DNA of 32,632 nucleotides from Planctomycetota bacterium. Its GTDB lineage: Bacteria > Planctomycetota > Phycisphaerae > WQYP01. How positions within the stretch are numbered: position 1 is the stretch's first letter; each line of letters begins with the position of its first letter. Location of the stretch: the NCBI GenBank assembly GCA_021831565.1, contig JAKBMM010000035.1, positions 1-32,632 of the forward strand, given 5' to 3'. Under the pieces are notes generated by a model that worked only from the letters and a program-made list of their open reading frames with translations, was not told the DNA's origin and ran no database searches. Both the position numbers and the translations under genes were made by a program. This document shows positions 24,635-32,632 of the stretch, in pieces.

Positions 24635-24655
24635 AAGTAGAACTGCGGCTGCGCC
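24608..24655 (+). repeat. 48-base direct repeat, copy A
   Basis: This segment covers the last codons (the RRRKRVES tail) of the third PEP-CTERM gene and 21 bases after the stop. It matches 25444-25491 at 46 of 48 positions. Confidence 0.75.
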
Positions 24656-24753
24656 ACGCTAAGCCGGCCAGCCGGCAGACCGTCCCTGAATTCCCGACCC
24701 ACGCGGTACGGGCCGGGGGATACATAACAATACTTTTTGCAAGGGAGATTTTT

Positions 24754-25470
24754 ATGCGGTTCAAGATTATCGGTTCGATGGTGCTCGCCGCGGCGGCGAT
24801 GAGTTTGGCCGCCTCGGCGGCCCAGGCGAGCTTTGTGGCGCAGTTCGAAGCCGACAACAGCGGCGCCATCACCAGTTTCACGGGCGTCGGGGGCGTTATT
24901 AATCAGTCGAATGTGACGGTCGGCACATTTGACATCACCATCTTCGACGCCACATCCAATTCCGGCACGGCGCAAAAGCCGCAGATCAGCGCCATCGGTG
25001 TGGGCGTTCAAAATAACGCGACCGCGGGTTCCGACCTGCTTGCGATCAATTTGTGGGATACCGGCTTTTCGCCGCCGCCCGGTTCTACGCTGACCCTGGC
25101 CGGTTCCGGCAGTGTGACGTTCAACGCCGCCATCAGCGGCGATTCCGTCACTTATGCCAGCGGCGCCGATCCGCTCGACGGCACATACTCTCTGACCACG
25201 CCGCCGCCGGTGCAGACGCCTTTATACACCGCGACCTATTCAAGCGGCGGTTTTCCCCAAACGCAGACACTGGTTCAGCAAACGAAAGTGTTCATTCCCA
25301 ATGGAACCAATCCCTTTTCCATGGGCAATAACCTGGAATTGAGCCTCGCGGGCGGTTCGAATGTCACCCTCAGCTACACCACCACCGTTCCCGAACCGGC
25401 CTCGCTGGGCTTACTGGCGGTGGGCGGTCTGGGGCTGCTGGTACGGCGGAGAAAGAGAGTAGAGAGTTGA
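24754..25470 (+). CDS. PEP-CTERM sorting domain protein, fourth
   Basis: A 238-residue secreted protein. The ATG at 24754 has AAGGGAG six bases upstream; the frame is open back to 24631, but that part is shared noncoding flank. Signal peptide about 1-24 (ending AAQAS), a beta-rich body, and the tail VPEPASLGLLAVGGLGLLVRRRKRVES. It has no cysteine and no enzyme motif. The tail codons and flank duplicate those of the third gene. The convergent pseudopilin-like gene follows after a short gap with a hairpin. Confidence 0.82.
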   Translation: MRFKIIGSMVLAAAAMSLAASAAQASFVAQFEADNSGAITSFTGVGGVINQSNVTVGTFDITIFDATSNSGTAQKPQISAIGVGVQNNATAGSDLLAINLWDTGFSPPPGSTLTLAGSGSVTFNAAISGDSVTYASGADPLDGTYSLTTPPPVQTPLYTATYSSGGFPQTQTLVQQTKVFIPNGTNPFSMGNNLELSLAGGSNVTLSYTTTVPEPASLGLLAVGGLGLLVRRRKRVES

Positions 25471-25491
25471 AAGTAGAGCTGCGGCTGCACC
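25444..25491 (+). repeat. 48-base direct repeat, copy B
   Basis: Nearly identical (46/48) to 24608-24655 and placed identically at the 3' end of the fourth PEP-CTERM gene. Confidence 0.75.
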
Positions 25492-25493
25492 GC

Positions 25494-25522
25494 GGGAACC
25501 TGCGTGCAAAAACAGGCTTCCC
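25494..25522. terminator. hairpin between convergent PEP-CTERM and pseudopilin-like genes
   Basis: GGGAACCTG (25494-25502) pairs with CAGGCTTCCC (25513-25522) with a single bulged base and a loop of ten. It lies in the 83-base gap between converging genes. No long T-run, so weak evidence for a bidirectional terminator. Confidence 0.4.
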
Positions 25523-25553
25523 CGGCTCCTTGCGCGGAAGTATTAGATAGGTT

Positions 25554-26303
25554 CTACTGATAGAAGTTCAGCAGCCAACTGTAACCAACCTGCATCTGGG
25601 AGAGATTTCGCCACGTAACGGACCCGTCATTGTAAAGCGTATTGCCGCCGTCAGGCTCCCCGGACTCGGAAGTAAAATGGTTGGAAGCGGGCATCGTACT
25701 GGGCCACTTCCAGTTGTTAAAGAGGCTCGCGGTGATGTCGCCGGCAAGGATACTCGAACCGGCGTCGTCCGGCGACTGGGCATATTGGATGGTGGGGCTG
25801 ACCGATCGGATGAACCAGCCGCCGGGGGTGCGTTGATACCAGTAACAATAGCCATAAGTCACATTATACCAGTTGATGGGCGTACCTTGCTGGATCAGCG
25901 CGGGCAGGTAGGCGCCGGCGGCGGCGCTGTAAGGGCCGTAATACCCGGGCTGCGTGCAGTAGAACATGGTCGCATTGGTCAATACTCCGGAAGTGTATAG
26001 CATCCCGAAGCCGCCGGGAATTGGCTGCCAAGTCTGCCGGTTGAAAGCGACGACGGTCGGCCCGAACGGAAATCCCCACTTCGTGTTGGTGGGATACTGA
26101 TCGTCAAATTCGCCGGCGTAGATGCGCAGGGACTGGCCGATGGAACGCAACTGCGCGGCACAGGCGGTTCGCTGTGCGATGTTGCGGGCCTGCACCAGTG
26201 TCGGCAGCAGCAGCGAAATCAAAATGGCGATGATCGAGATAACCACCAGCAATTCGAGAAGTGTGAAACCGCCGCGGGCGACAAGTCCTTTGGCGCTCTT
26301 CAT
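25554..26303 (-). CDS. prepilin-type N-terminal cleavage/methylation domain protein
   Basis: A 249-residue type II secretion/pilin-like protein. The prepilin signal is [11 protein letters not shown]: cleavage after Gly12, with Glu at +5, followed by the hydrophobic helix to about residue 36. The remaining domain has aromatic, Pro/Gly-rich segments with few cysteines and ends with a [14 protein letters not shown] motif like that of the many planctomycete proteins of the DUF1559-like class. GGAG lies eight bases before the ATG. It would be processed by prepilin peptidase and anchored in the membrane or assembled into a pseudopilus; the partner genes are not in the window. It converges with the PEP-CTERM genes. 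Confidence 0.85.
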   Translation of the reverse strand: MKSAKGLVARGGFTLLELLVVISIIAILISLLLPTLVQARNIAQRTACAAQLRSIGQSLRIYAGEFDDQYPTNTKWGFPFGPTVVAFNRQTWQPIPGGFGMLYTSGVLTNATMFYCTQPGYYGPYSAAAGAYLPALIQQGTPINWYNVTYGYCYWYQRTPGGWFIRSVSPTIQYAQSPDDAGSSILAGDITASLFNNWKWPSTMPASNHFTSESGEPDGGNTLYNDGSVTWRNLSQMQVGYSWLLNFYQ

Positions 26304-26807
26304 TTTTTATGCTCCGAAAGCACAAACCATACGTTACCGTGTCGCCAAAGACCGACACCACGGTTTTTTATCCTCCGGCTCACAGGCGGCGCACCGAAAT
26401 ACAAGCCGCAGCTCATACACCCTATCGCTTTGTCGAAATGGAGCTTCGCAATAGGCGCCCTGGAAAAATATCTGTGTCGGCCGTTCCGAGAAGAATTATC
26501 GGCTGGCGGTCGGCGCGGGCAATAAAGATTTTCCACGGCCTTTTTCGTCTTTGAGCCTGTCTATTGGAAAAGGCTATTATTGCAGCGGCGAAGTCTTATA
26601 ACCAATACCAGATGTCGTCTTGCTTTTAGAAGATATACTCCGCGCCGCAGGCATGGTCTCCATGCCGTGGCTTTGAAGCCGCCCGCAAGTGACGACGGCT
26701 CGAGGGACCGTGTCGACTACTGAATTATTTTGCGTTCCTGCTTGGATCCCGGCGCTGGATGCGGAGGGAAGGCAAAAATCGCACCGGCGCCGATTCCCGT
26801 GCGGCCA
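26304..26807. other. 504-base intergenic region without a supported gene
   Basis: Open frames here are short, Arg/Pro-rich and without ribosome binding sites. A stem ACCGTGTCG ... CGACACCACGGT (with a two-base bulge) followed by six T residues (about 26335-26372, plus strand) resembles a terminator but has no plus-strand gene before it. GGCATGG-TCT-CCATGCC (26650-26666) and GGCTT-TG-AAGCC (26669-26680) form two neighbouring hairpins about 130 bases beyond the mscL stop. Confidence 0.45.
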
Positions 26808-27329
26808 TCAGAGCGCCCCCGGCGGCGCCGACGGCAATTCGCTGCAACAGAACTTGCACTTCCGGGCCGATGGCGCCACGGTTTCCAGACAGAACGGGCA
26901 CTGCCGCATCGGCGGTGCGGGCGCAGCCGGCGCCGGCCGGAGCAGCAGCCGGCTGAGAAAATAACAGATTAATCCGATCACCAGCAGGTTGGAGAACGTG
27001 AAAAGAAGATCGCCCACCAGCAACTTGTTGTCGATCCATTGACCGTTTTCATTCTTGTAGCGGCTGATGATCGGCCCCATCGTTTTCCACTGCTGGTTCC
27101 TGAAAAATAGATTCACGATCGGCATGAAAATGTCGGCATTTATCTTGCTCACCACGTTGCTGGTGGCGGTGCCGATAATGATGCCGATCGCCAGCGACAA
27201 AATATTCTGCTTGAAAAGGAAGCCGTGAAAATCGCTCAGAAAAGAGCGGGCCTTCTGCTGCAGATGATCCGGTAACTGCCGCATGTCCGCGGGAATCGGA
27301 AAGTTGCCGTCAAAATTCCCAGGTTCCAT
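26808..27329 (-). CDS. mscL: MscL-family mechanosensitive channel with C-terminal zinc ribbon
   Basis: The 173-residue product contains the MscL core: an amphipathic N-terminal helix (about 27-40, FLSDFHGFLFKQN), transmembrane helix 1 with LSLAIGIIIGTATSNVVSKI and ADIFMP (45-70), a periplasmic loop, and transmembrane helix 2 (about 108-130). After a Pro/Ala linker comes a small zinc ribbon: CPFC (144-147) and CKFC (159-162). This is rare but known in the family. The channel opens on membrane tension to release solutes during osmotic downshock. The ATG at 27329 has GGAG seven bases upstream; an adjacent ATG and a TTG at 27347 are alternatives. Confidence 0.82.
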   Translation of the reverse strand: MEPGNFDGNFPIPADMRQLPDHLQQKARSFLSDFHGFLFKQNILSLAIGIIIGTATSNVVSKINADIFMPIVNLFFRNQQWKTMGPIISRYKNENGQWIDNKLLVGDLLFTFSNLLVIGLICYFLSRLLLRPAPAAPAPPMRQCPFCLETVAPSARKCKFCCSELPSAPPGAL

Positions 27330-27384
27330 CATATTTCTCCATTTCAATTGTTGATATATCGAAAATTAAAATTAGAAGCGAAGT

Positions 27385-28116
27385 TTACTTTGCTCTTAGC
27401 AGATGATCGATCATTCCATCGAAGCGGGCGACCAAAACCTCGTCCGCCATGCCTAAAAACAGACCGGTTTCGATCACGCCGGGAATCCCCGCCAGCCTCT
27501 CTTCCAGGCGCGCGGGATTTTCCAGTCCCGGCGCGCCGGGATGCGGGCTCAAATACGCATGCACAAGAGGATTGCCATTGTCGGTTAGAAAAAGCGTTTG
27601 ATCCGCATTGCGGCGGGGAGTGGCGGTCGCGCCCATTTCCACCAGCGCCCGGATGACCGTGGGCATGGCAAACCGCACCACTTCGATAAACACGGGAAAC
27701 CGCATTCCGAGTCTTGGGACAAGCTTTTCCTGCCCCACCACGATAATGAGCTTTCGGGAGATGGAGGCCACGACCTTTTCCCGCAACAGGTCTCCTCCAC
27801 CCCCCTTGAGCAGATTCAACTGTGGGTCCACTTCATCGGCCCCATCCACCGCGATATCCGCTCGGGCGACATTCTCCAGTGTGGTCAGGGGAACATTCGC
27901 CGTGCGGGCGACACGGGCGGTGGCCAGTGAAGTGGGTATCCCTACTATGTGGAGGCCGCCTTGCGCAATCCGCCGCCCCAGTTGTCGCACAAAAGCCTGC
28001 GCCGCCCGCCCGCTGCCCAGCCCCACCACCTGGGAGTCCTCCACCATGGCTGCGGCGATCGCACCGATATTTTCCAGTTGCGCGGGGCTGGCGGCTGGCG
28101 GCATGGTTTGCGGCAT
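27385..28116 (-). CDS. rpiA: ribose-5-phosphate isomerase A
   Basis: Interconverts ribose 5-phosphate and ribulose 5-phosphate in the pentose phosphate pathway. Motifs in order: GLGSGRAAQAFV (phosphate-binding), GIPTSLAT, the catalytic DGADEVDPQLNLLKGGGGDLLREK, VVGQEKLVPRLG, and IPGVIETGLFLGMADE. The catalytic Asp, Glu and Lys are present. The start is uncertain: the ATG at 28116 gives 243 residues, slightly long for the family, with a weak AGGA before it; the frame is open to 28188, where extra residues look unconserved. Divergent from galK, with no shared pathway operon. Confidence 0.93.
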   Translation of the reverse strand: MPQTMPPAASPAQLENIGAIAAAMVEDSQVVGLGSGRAAQAFVRQLGRRIAQGGLHIVGIPTSLATARVARTANVPLTTLENVARADIAVDGADEVDPQLNLLKGGGGDLLREKVVASISRKLIIVVGQEKLVPRLGMRFPVFIEVVRFAMPTVIRALVEMGATATPRRNADQTLFLTDNGNPLVHAYLSPHPGAPGLENPARLEERLAGIPGVIETGLFLGMADEVLVARFDGMIDHLLRAK

Positions 28117-28363
28117 GGCGCGGGGTCCTGCTGCGAAAACGCTCCGTCCCAACGGCCCGCTGATTCCGAGGGTGGGTATTGCCCCCACCCGACCCGGAAA
28201 GGATGGGCCTCTGGCGGATTCGGATAAGAATATCAGAAAAATCGGCCGTGTCGTATAAATTTATTGTCGGGAGAAGCGCCGGCATTGCTTCCGGTCCGGC
28301 TGGCCCCTAACATAAACAACCGTTTTTATCAGCGGGCGGATTGTTGCGATTATGTGATGCGAT

Positions 28364-29533
28364 ATGGATATACACAAATATTATGGAGAATTCCTCCGAC
28401 GTTTCGGCGATTCCTCCTCCGCCAAGCTCATCGAAGTCCGCGCCCCCGGCCGCGTGAATCTCATCGGAGAACACACCGATTACAACGATGGCTTCGTGTT
28501 GCCGATGGCGCTGGACCGCGCCACCGTCATTCTCTGCCGCCGGCGCGACGACCGGACGATCCGCTTGTACAGCGCCGCCCTCAACGAGATGGTTGAATTC
28601 AGCGTCGATCAACCCGTGCGTAAGGATCCCCCGTCGTGGTCGCTTTACGTTCGCGGCGTGGCCGAGGCGCTTCGCGACAGGAACCTGATCACGCATGGCA
28701 TCGACGCACTGACGGCCACCGACGTGCCCCTGGGGGGGGGGCTTTCTTCCAGCGCGTCGTTCGAGGTGGCTTGTGCGTTGGCGCTGCTGTGCGCCAACGC
28801 GCGCCGCATGGATCCCGTCGAGATGGCGCTGGCCTGCCAGTGGGCCGAACATCAGTACGTCGGAATATCCTGCGGCATCATGGATCAATTTATTTGCGCC
28901 CTGGCCCAGGCGGGTCACGCCATGCTCCTGGATTGTCGGAATTTGACCTACCGGCAGGCGCCGCTGGATGATCCGGATTTGCGCGTCGTGATCGTCAACA
29001 GCAACGTCCAGCACGAGTTGGTGCACAGCGAGTACCAAACGCGGCGGAACCAGTGCCAGGCCGCGGCGGCGCACGTGCGAAAGAAATTTCCGGCGGTCAA
29101 GGCCCTGCGCGACGTGACGGCGGATATGCTCGAACAGACGCGGCCGGGCATGGATCCAACCGTTTTTCGCCGGGCCCGGCACGTTATCAGCGAAAATCGG
29201 CGAACCCTCGAATTCGCCGAATGTATGGCCCGCCAAGACTGGCCGACCTGCGGCCGGCTTCTATGCCAGTCGCATTACAGCCTGCGCGACGACTACGAGG
29301 TGAGTTGCCCTGAACTTGACGCCCTGGTCGAAATTGCCTGCTCCGTCGCGGGTGTGTACGGCGCTCGTCTGACCGGCGGCGGTTTCGGCGGCTGTATCGT
29401 TATCATGGTCCCGCGGCGGGTTGTTGATGGTCTTAGCGCCGCGCTGGCGTCGGAATATTCCCGCCGCACCAGAAAACAAGCTTCGTTTTTTATCGCCGGG
29501 GCCGGCGCGGGTGCGCGTGTGGTCCGCGGGTAA
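28364..29533 (+). CDS. galK: galactokinase
   Basis: Phosphorylates alpha-D-galactose to galactose 1-phosphate in the Leloir pathway. Signature sequences of the GHMP family are intact: GRVNLIGEHTDYN (29-41), VPLGGGLSSSAS (121-132), CGIMDQF with the catalytic aspartate, and GARLTGGGFGGC near the C-terminus. The 389 residues fit bacterial GalK. No strong ribosome binding site precedes the ATG. Other gal genes are absent from the window. Mannose or arabinose kinase relatives exist, but the N-terminal signature fits galactokinase. Confidence 0.93.
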   Translation: MDIHKYYGEFLRRFGDSSSAKLIEVRAPGRVNLIGEHTDYNDGFVLPMALDRATVILCRRRDDRTIRLYSAALNEMVEFSVDQPVRKDPPSWSLYVRGVAEALRDRNLITHGIDALTATDVPLGGGLSSSASFEVACALALLCANARRMDPVEMALACQWAEHQYVGISCGIMDQFICALAQAGHAMLLDCRNLTYRQAPLDDPDLRVVIVNSNVQHELVHSEYQTRRNQCQAAAAHVRKKFPAVKALRDVTADMLEQTRPGMDPTVFRRARHVISENRRTLEFAECMARQDWPTCGRLLCQSHYSLRDDYEVSCPELDALVEIACSVAGVYGARLTGGGFGGCIVIMVPRRVVDGLSAALASEYSRRTRKQASFFIAGAGAGARVVRG

Positions 29534-29681
29534 AAAAGCCGGGTTCCGGGATGTCTTTAGCCGCCGGGCATGACCCGCGTGTGTGCCGCGGCGATACGGC
29601 GCCAGCCGGGGGGGGGTTATCTCCGCGGGAATTTCGTGGATAAAACGTCGGCTTGCCGTTGGAATACTGGAGTTGTTCCTT

Positions 29682-30713
29682 ATGAAAGAAATTCTCGCCC
29701 ATCTGGTCGCGGGCCAAACTCTTTCCGAGCAGCAGGCCCTATCCGCATTCGAACAGATTATGTCGGGCCATGCCGAACCGGCGCAGATCGGAGCGTTCGC
29801 GGCTCTTTTGACTTTCCGCAAACTGACCGTCGACGAACTTACCGGCGCCGCCCGCGCGATGCGCCGGCATGTTGTATCCGTTGCAGCGCCGCAAGGCGCC
29901 ATCGACACATGCGGCGCCGGTGGAACAGGCTCCCGGATTTTCAATGTTTCCACCACGGCCGCCATTGTTGCCGCCGCCTGCGGGGTTCCGGTTGCCAAAC
30001 ACGCCAACCGGGCCATCACCAGCCGCAGCGGCAGCGCCGACGTGCTGCAGGCCTTGGGTGTCGGCGTGCGGGCCGACTCCGCTTTTCAACAGCGTTGCCT
30101 GCGCGAGGCCGGCTTATGTTTCTGTTACGCCCCGCAACATCATCCCGCCATGGCCCGGGTGGCGCAGATTCGCCAATCGCTCGGCTTCGCCACTATTTTC
30201 AACCTGATGGGACCGCTGACCAACCCGGCCGGCGTCTGCCGGCAGGTCGCCGGCGTGCCGCGTACCAATCTGGTGGAACAATTTCTCCACGTGCTGATGC
30301 GCCTGGGTACCGTTCGCGCCATGATTGTTTGCGGAAACGACCCGCAGGATGGTCATCTGTGTGAACTTACCATCAGCGGCCCCACCCGCATCGGTGAGTT
30401 TTCCGGCCATACGGCCCGTGTCTATAAATTCACGCCGGAGGATGCCGGCTTGAAAGAATCATCATTGGAGTCATGCCGCGTCAATTCCGCCGAGGAATCC
30501 GCCGTCCTTATTCGATCGGTTCTCACGGGTCGGACCGGACCGCCGCGCGACATGACGCTTCTTAACAGCGCTGCGGCGCTTTGGGCCGGTGGCCGGGTGG
30601 ATTCCCTTCGCGCCGGCATTCCCCTCGCCGCGGAAGCAATCGATTCCGGAAAAGCATCCGGCGTGCTGGAAAAACTCATTGCTATCAGCGGCGAAAAGTC
30701 TTCCGGGGGATGA
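29682..30713 (+). CDS. trpD: anthranilate phosphoribosyltransferase
   Basis: Transfers phosphoribose from PRPP to anthranilate, the second step of tryptophan synthesis. The 343-residue product has the helical N-terminal domain, the PRPP loop DTCGAGGTGSRIFNVSTTAA (76-94), the KHANR motif (106-110) with RSGSADVLQALGV, and HPAMARVAQIRQSLGFATIFNLMGPLTNPA. Compared with the common GTGGDG loop, Asp is replaced by Thr, and KHGNR is KHANR; anthranilate- and PRPP-binding positions otherwise look normal. The ATG at 29682 has GGAG nine bases upstream. It stands alone, without other trp genes nearby, and converges on dxs. Confidence 0.88.
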   Translation: MKEILAHLVAGQTLSEQQALSAFEQIMSGHAEPAQIGAFAALLTFRKLTVDELTGAARAMRRHVVSVAAPQGAIDTCGAGGTGSRIFNVSTTAAIVAAACGVPVAKHANRAITSRSGSADVLQALGVGVRADSAFQQRCLREAGLCFCYAPQHHPAMARVAQIRQSLGFATIFNLMGPLTNPAGVCRQVAGVPRTNLVEQFLHVLMRLGTVRAMIVCGNDPQDGHLCELTISGPTRIGEFSGHTARVYKFTPEDAGLKESSLESCRVNSAEESAVLIRSVLTGRTGPPRDMTLLNSAAALWAGGRVDSLRAGIPLAAEAIDSGKASGVLEKLIAISGEKSSGG

Positions 30714-30742
30714 TGGTTTTTGAGGCCTGTCCGGATGGAATC

Positions 30743-32632
30743 TTAATTCCGCAGGCGGGTGATTGAGCGCCGGCCACCGAGCCGGGATTTCGCGGGAGCA
30801 TCCGTCCCCAGCGGCCGGCGGCGAGCGAGAGCGTCGCGGAGCGTCGCGGCAATGCCGGCTGGATCCAGACCGATTTCCTTGAGCTGTTCCGATCGGCCGG
30901 CATGTTTGATAAACCGGTCGGGAATACCGACGCGCGTAAGCAGCCGCCCATCATGGCCGTGCACTTGGGCATATTCCAGCAGAGCCGTGCCGAAACCATT
31001 GATCATGGCGTGATCTTCCACGGTGATGATCGGCTGCGCTTTCTCGAAAAGATCGTCGAGCATGGCGCCGTCCAGTGGCTTGCAGAACCGGGCGTCCACC
31101 ACTCCCACATGAACATCCTCGTTTTCCAGAAGATTGGCGGCTCTTAGCGCCTGCGCCGCCAGCGCGCCATAGGCAATAATGGTCGCGTCTTGACCCTCTT
31201 TGAGGCGGCGCGAAACACCGCCCGTTCTGTCCATCGACCACTCCACGGCCGGCCCCAGCGGCGGCGACGGGCAATTGTCCCGCGGATAGCGTATTTCACA
31301 CGGAGAATCCAAGGTCATGGCGAATTCCAGCGCCGCATGAAGTTCGCGTTCGTCCGATGGCGCCATAAGGACCATGCCTGGCTGACTTCGCAAAAACGCC
31401 AGGTCGCAGAAGCCGTGATGCACCGCTCCGTCATCGCCGACCAAACCAGCCCGGTCCACGCAGAAGATCACCGGCAGACCTTGCAGGCACACTTCCTGAA
31501 AAATCTGGTCAAACGCCCTCTGTAAAAATGTGCTGTAAATTGCGACTACCGGTCGCAATCCGGCCTTGGTCATGCCAGCCGCCATCGCGGTGGCGTGCCC
31601 TTCGCAGATGCCCGTGTCGAAATATCGTTCAGGAAACATCGGCTTGAGTTTGATCATCCCCGTGCCGTCGGGCATGGCCGCCGTGATCCCCACCACGTTG
31701 GAATGTTTGCGGCAAAGCTGGATCATCGCCTCGGCGAAAGCCGACGTCCATGACCGGCCCGACCCCTGGTTGATCACGACGCGGCAGCCTTCCACTTTGA
31801 ACGGCTTGGGACTGTGAAACGTGGTCGGGTCCCCGCAGGCCCATTCATAACCCTTACCCTTGACGGTCTTGATGTGCAGGACCGCGGGGGCGGGAAGATT
31901 TTTCAGCTCGTTGAGTTTCTCCAGGAGGCCGGGCAGATCATGGCCGTCCACCGGTCCGAAATACTTCAACCCCAGGTCTTCAAAAATGTGTCCCGGAGCG
32001 ATGGCGTTCTTGATGCCGTGCTTGATCTGAAAACCTATGTCTGAAATCTTCTGCCCATAGGGTATGCGGTCCAGCAGATCCTGCACGCGCCGTTTGACTT
32101 CGTCGTAGGTGGTGGTCACCCGCAGATGTTCCAGGTAATTGGCGAACGCTCCCTGCGGCTCGCTGATACTCATGGAATTGTCGTTGAGAATAACCAGCAA
32201 TTGCCGTTGGAGCGTTCCGGCGTTGTTCAGACCCTCGAACGCCACGCCATTGACGATCGAGGCATCGCCCACCAGCGCCACGACCCGCGTATCATGTTGG
32301 AGAAGCGCGTCGGCGCGGGCCATACCCACCGCCGTGCTGATGGCCGTTCCCGCGTGTCCCACGCTGAAGAGATCATAGGGGCTTTCCGCCGGATCGGGAA
32401 AACCGCAGATGCCGCCGCTCTTGCGCAGCGACGAGAATTGTTGATACCGTCCCGTGATCAGCTTGTGCGGATAACACTGGTGGCCGACATCCCATAGCAG
32501 CCGATCCTGCGACATGTTAAAAACCAGATGAAGAGCCAGAATGATTTCAACGGTTCCGAGATTCGGAGCCAGATGCCCGCCGTTGGCGCTCACCGTCGTC
32601 ACAATCGTTTCGCGGATTTCCTGCGCCAGGGC
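30743..32632 (-). CDS. dxs: 1-deoxy-D-xylulose-5-phosphate synthase, partial (5' end outside window)
   Basis: Condenses pyruvate and glyceraldehyde 3-phosphate with thiamine diphosphate, the first step of the MEP isoprenoid pathway; DXP also feeds thiamine and pyridoxal synthesis. The 629 visible residues start inside the N-terminal domain (EIRETIVTTVSANGGHL), so the first ~50 residues lie beyond 32632. Visible marks: WDVGHQCYPHK, GDAS...ILNDNSMSIS (thiamine diphosphate/metal motif), GPVDGHD, the catalytic glutamate in ICEGHA, DRAGLVGDDGAVHHG, and DHAMINGFG in the C-terminal domain. The C-terminal 25 residues are basic and variable. Converges with trpD over 29 bases. Confidence 0.95.
   Translation of the reverse strand, partial: ALAQEIRETIVTTVSANGGHLAPNLGTVEIILALHLVFNMSQDRLLWDVGHQCYPHKLITGRYQQFSSLRKSGGICGFPDPAESPYDLFSVGHAGTAISTAVGMARADALLQHDTRVVALVGDASIVNGVAFEGLNNAGTLQRQLLVILNDNSMSISEPQGAFANYLEHLRVTTTYDEVKRRVQDLLDRIPYGQKISDIGFQIKHGIKNAIAPGHIFEDLGLKYFGPVDGHDLPGLLEKLNELKNLPAPAVLHIKTVKGKGYEWACGDPTTFHSPKPFKVEGCRVVINQGSGRSWTSAFAEAMIQLCRKHSNVVGITAAMPDGTGMIKLKPMFPERYFDTGICEGHATAMAAGMTKAGLRPVVAIYSTFLQRAFDQIFQEVCLQGLPVIFCVDRAGLVGDDGAVHHGFCDLAFLRSQPGMVLMAPSDERELHAALEFAMTLDSPCEIRYPRDNCPSPPLGPAVEWSMDRTGGVSRRLKEGQDATIIAYGALAAQALRAANLLENEDVHVGVVDARFCKPLDGAMLDDLFEKAQPIITVEDHAMINGFGTALLEYAQVHGHDGRLLTRVGIPDRFIKHAGRSEQLKEIGLDPAGIAATLRDALARRRPLGTDAPAKSRLGGRRSITRLRN

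Noticed and set aside
1-32632. CRISPR arrays, rRNA, tRNA and insertion-sequence transposases
   Set aside because: No regularly spaced direct repeats, no rRNA or complete tRNA patterns and no transposase motifs were found on either strand.

Overview
The window is GC-rich, tightly packed bacterial chromosome. The gene content suggests a planctomycete, probably of the Phycisphaerae: four PEP-CTERM secreted proteins, a pseudopilin-like protein of the type these bacteria carry in many copies, a long TPR protein, a CysN-CysC fusion, and a transhydrogenase split into three subunits. This placement rests on gene content and was not tested with a marker gene. No rRNA, tRNA or CRISPR array was found.

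Left part (1-6442): plsC and cmk on the minus strand overlap by ATGA. An M20 peptidase follows on the plus strand, then cysD-cysNC, which activate sulfate to APS. The APS kinase half of cysNC has lost the usual residues of its P-loop and DGDN motif.

Accessory island (about 6443-8670), between cysNC and murD: a relic of a sugar isomerase gene, a 5'-truncated gene resembling degenerate nucleotide cyclases, an intact HNH endonuclease gene, and an MNT/HEPN toxin-antitoxin pair whose toxin is broken by a one-base frameshift.

Minus-strand cluster (8747-14734): a kinase with an unusual N-terminal domain, a double zinc-ribbon protein, a TPR protein, pyrF and murD. The last three overlap or nearly touch and are probably co-transcribed. 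The gap that follows (14735-15144) holds a long nested hairpin next to a 19-base repeat; the only other copy seen is part of a 36-base palindrome beside plsC.

Middle (15145-20130): the pntAA-pntAB-pntB operon for proton-translocating transhydrogenase. It is followed by a convergent restriction-modification pair, an adenine methyltransferase and a NotI-like endonuclease, whose 3' ends overlap by 39 bases.

Envelope region (20401-26303): a small sigma factor with a hydrophobic C-terminal tail, two tandemly duplicated PEP-CTERM genes with a shared upstream palindrome, a 52-residue membrane microprotein gene, two further PEP-CTERM genes, and a convergent pseudopilin-like gene. No exosortase gene lies in the window.

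Right end (26808-32632): an MscL-type channel with a C-terminal zinc ribbon and rpiA on the minus strand, galK and trpD on the plus strand, and dxs on the minus strand, which runs off the window edge. These are housekeeping genes without one common pathway.
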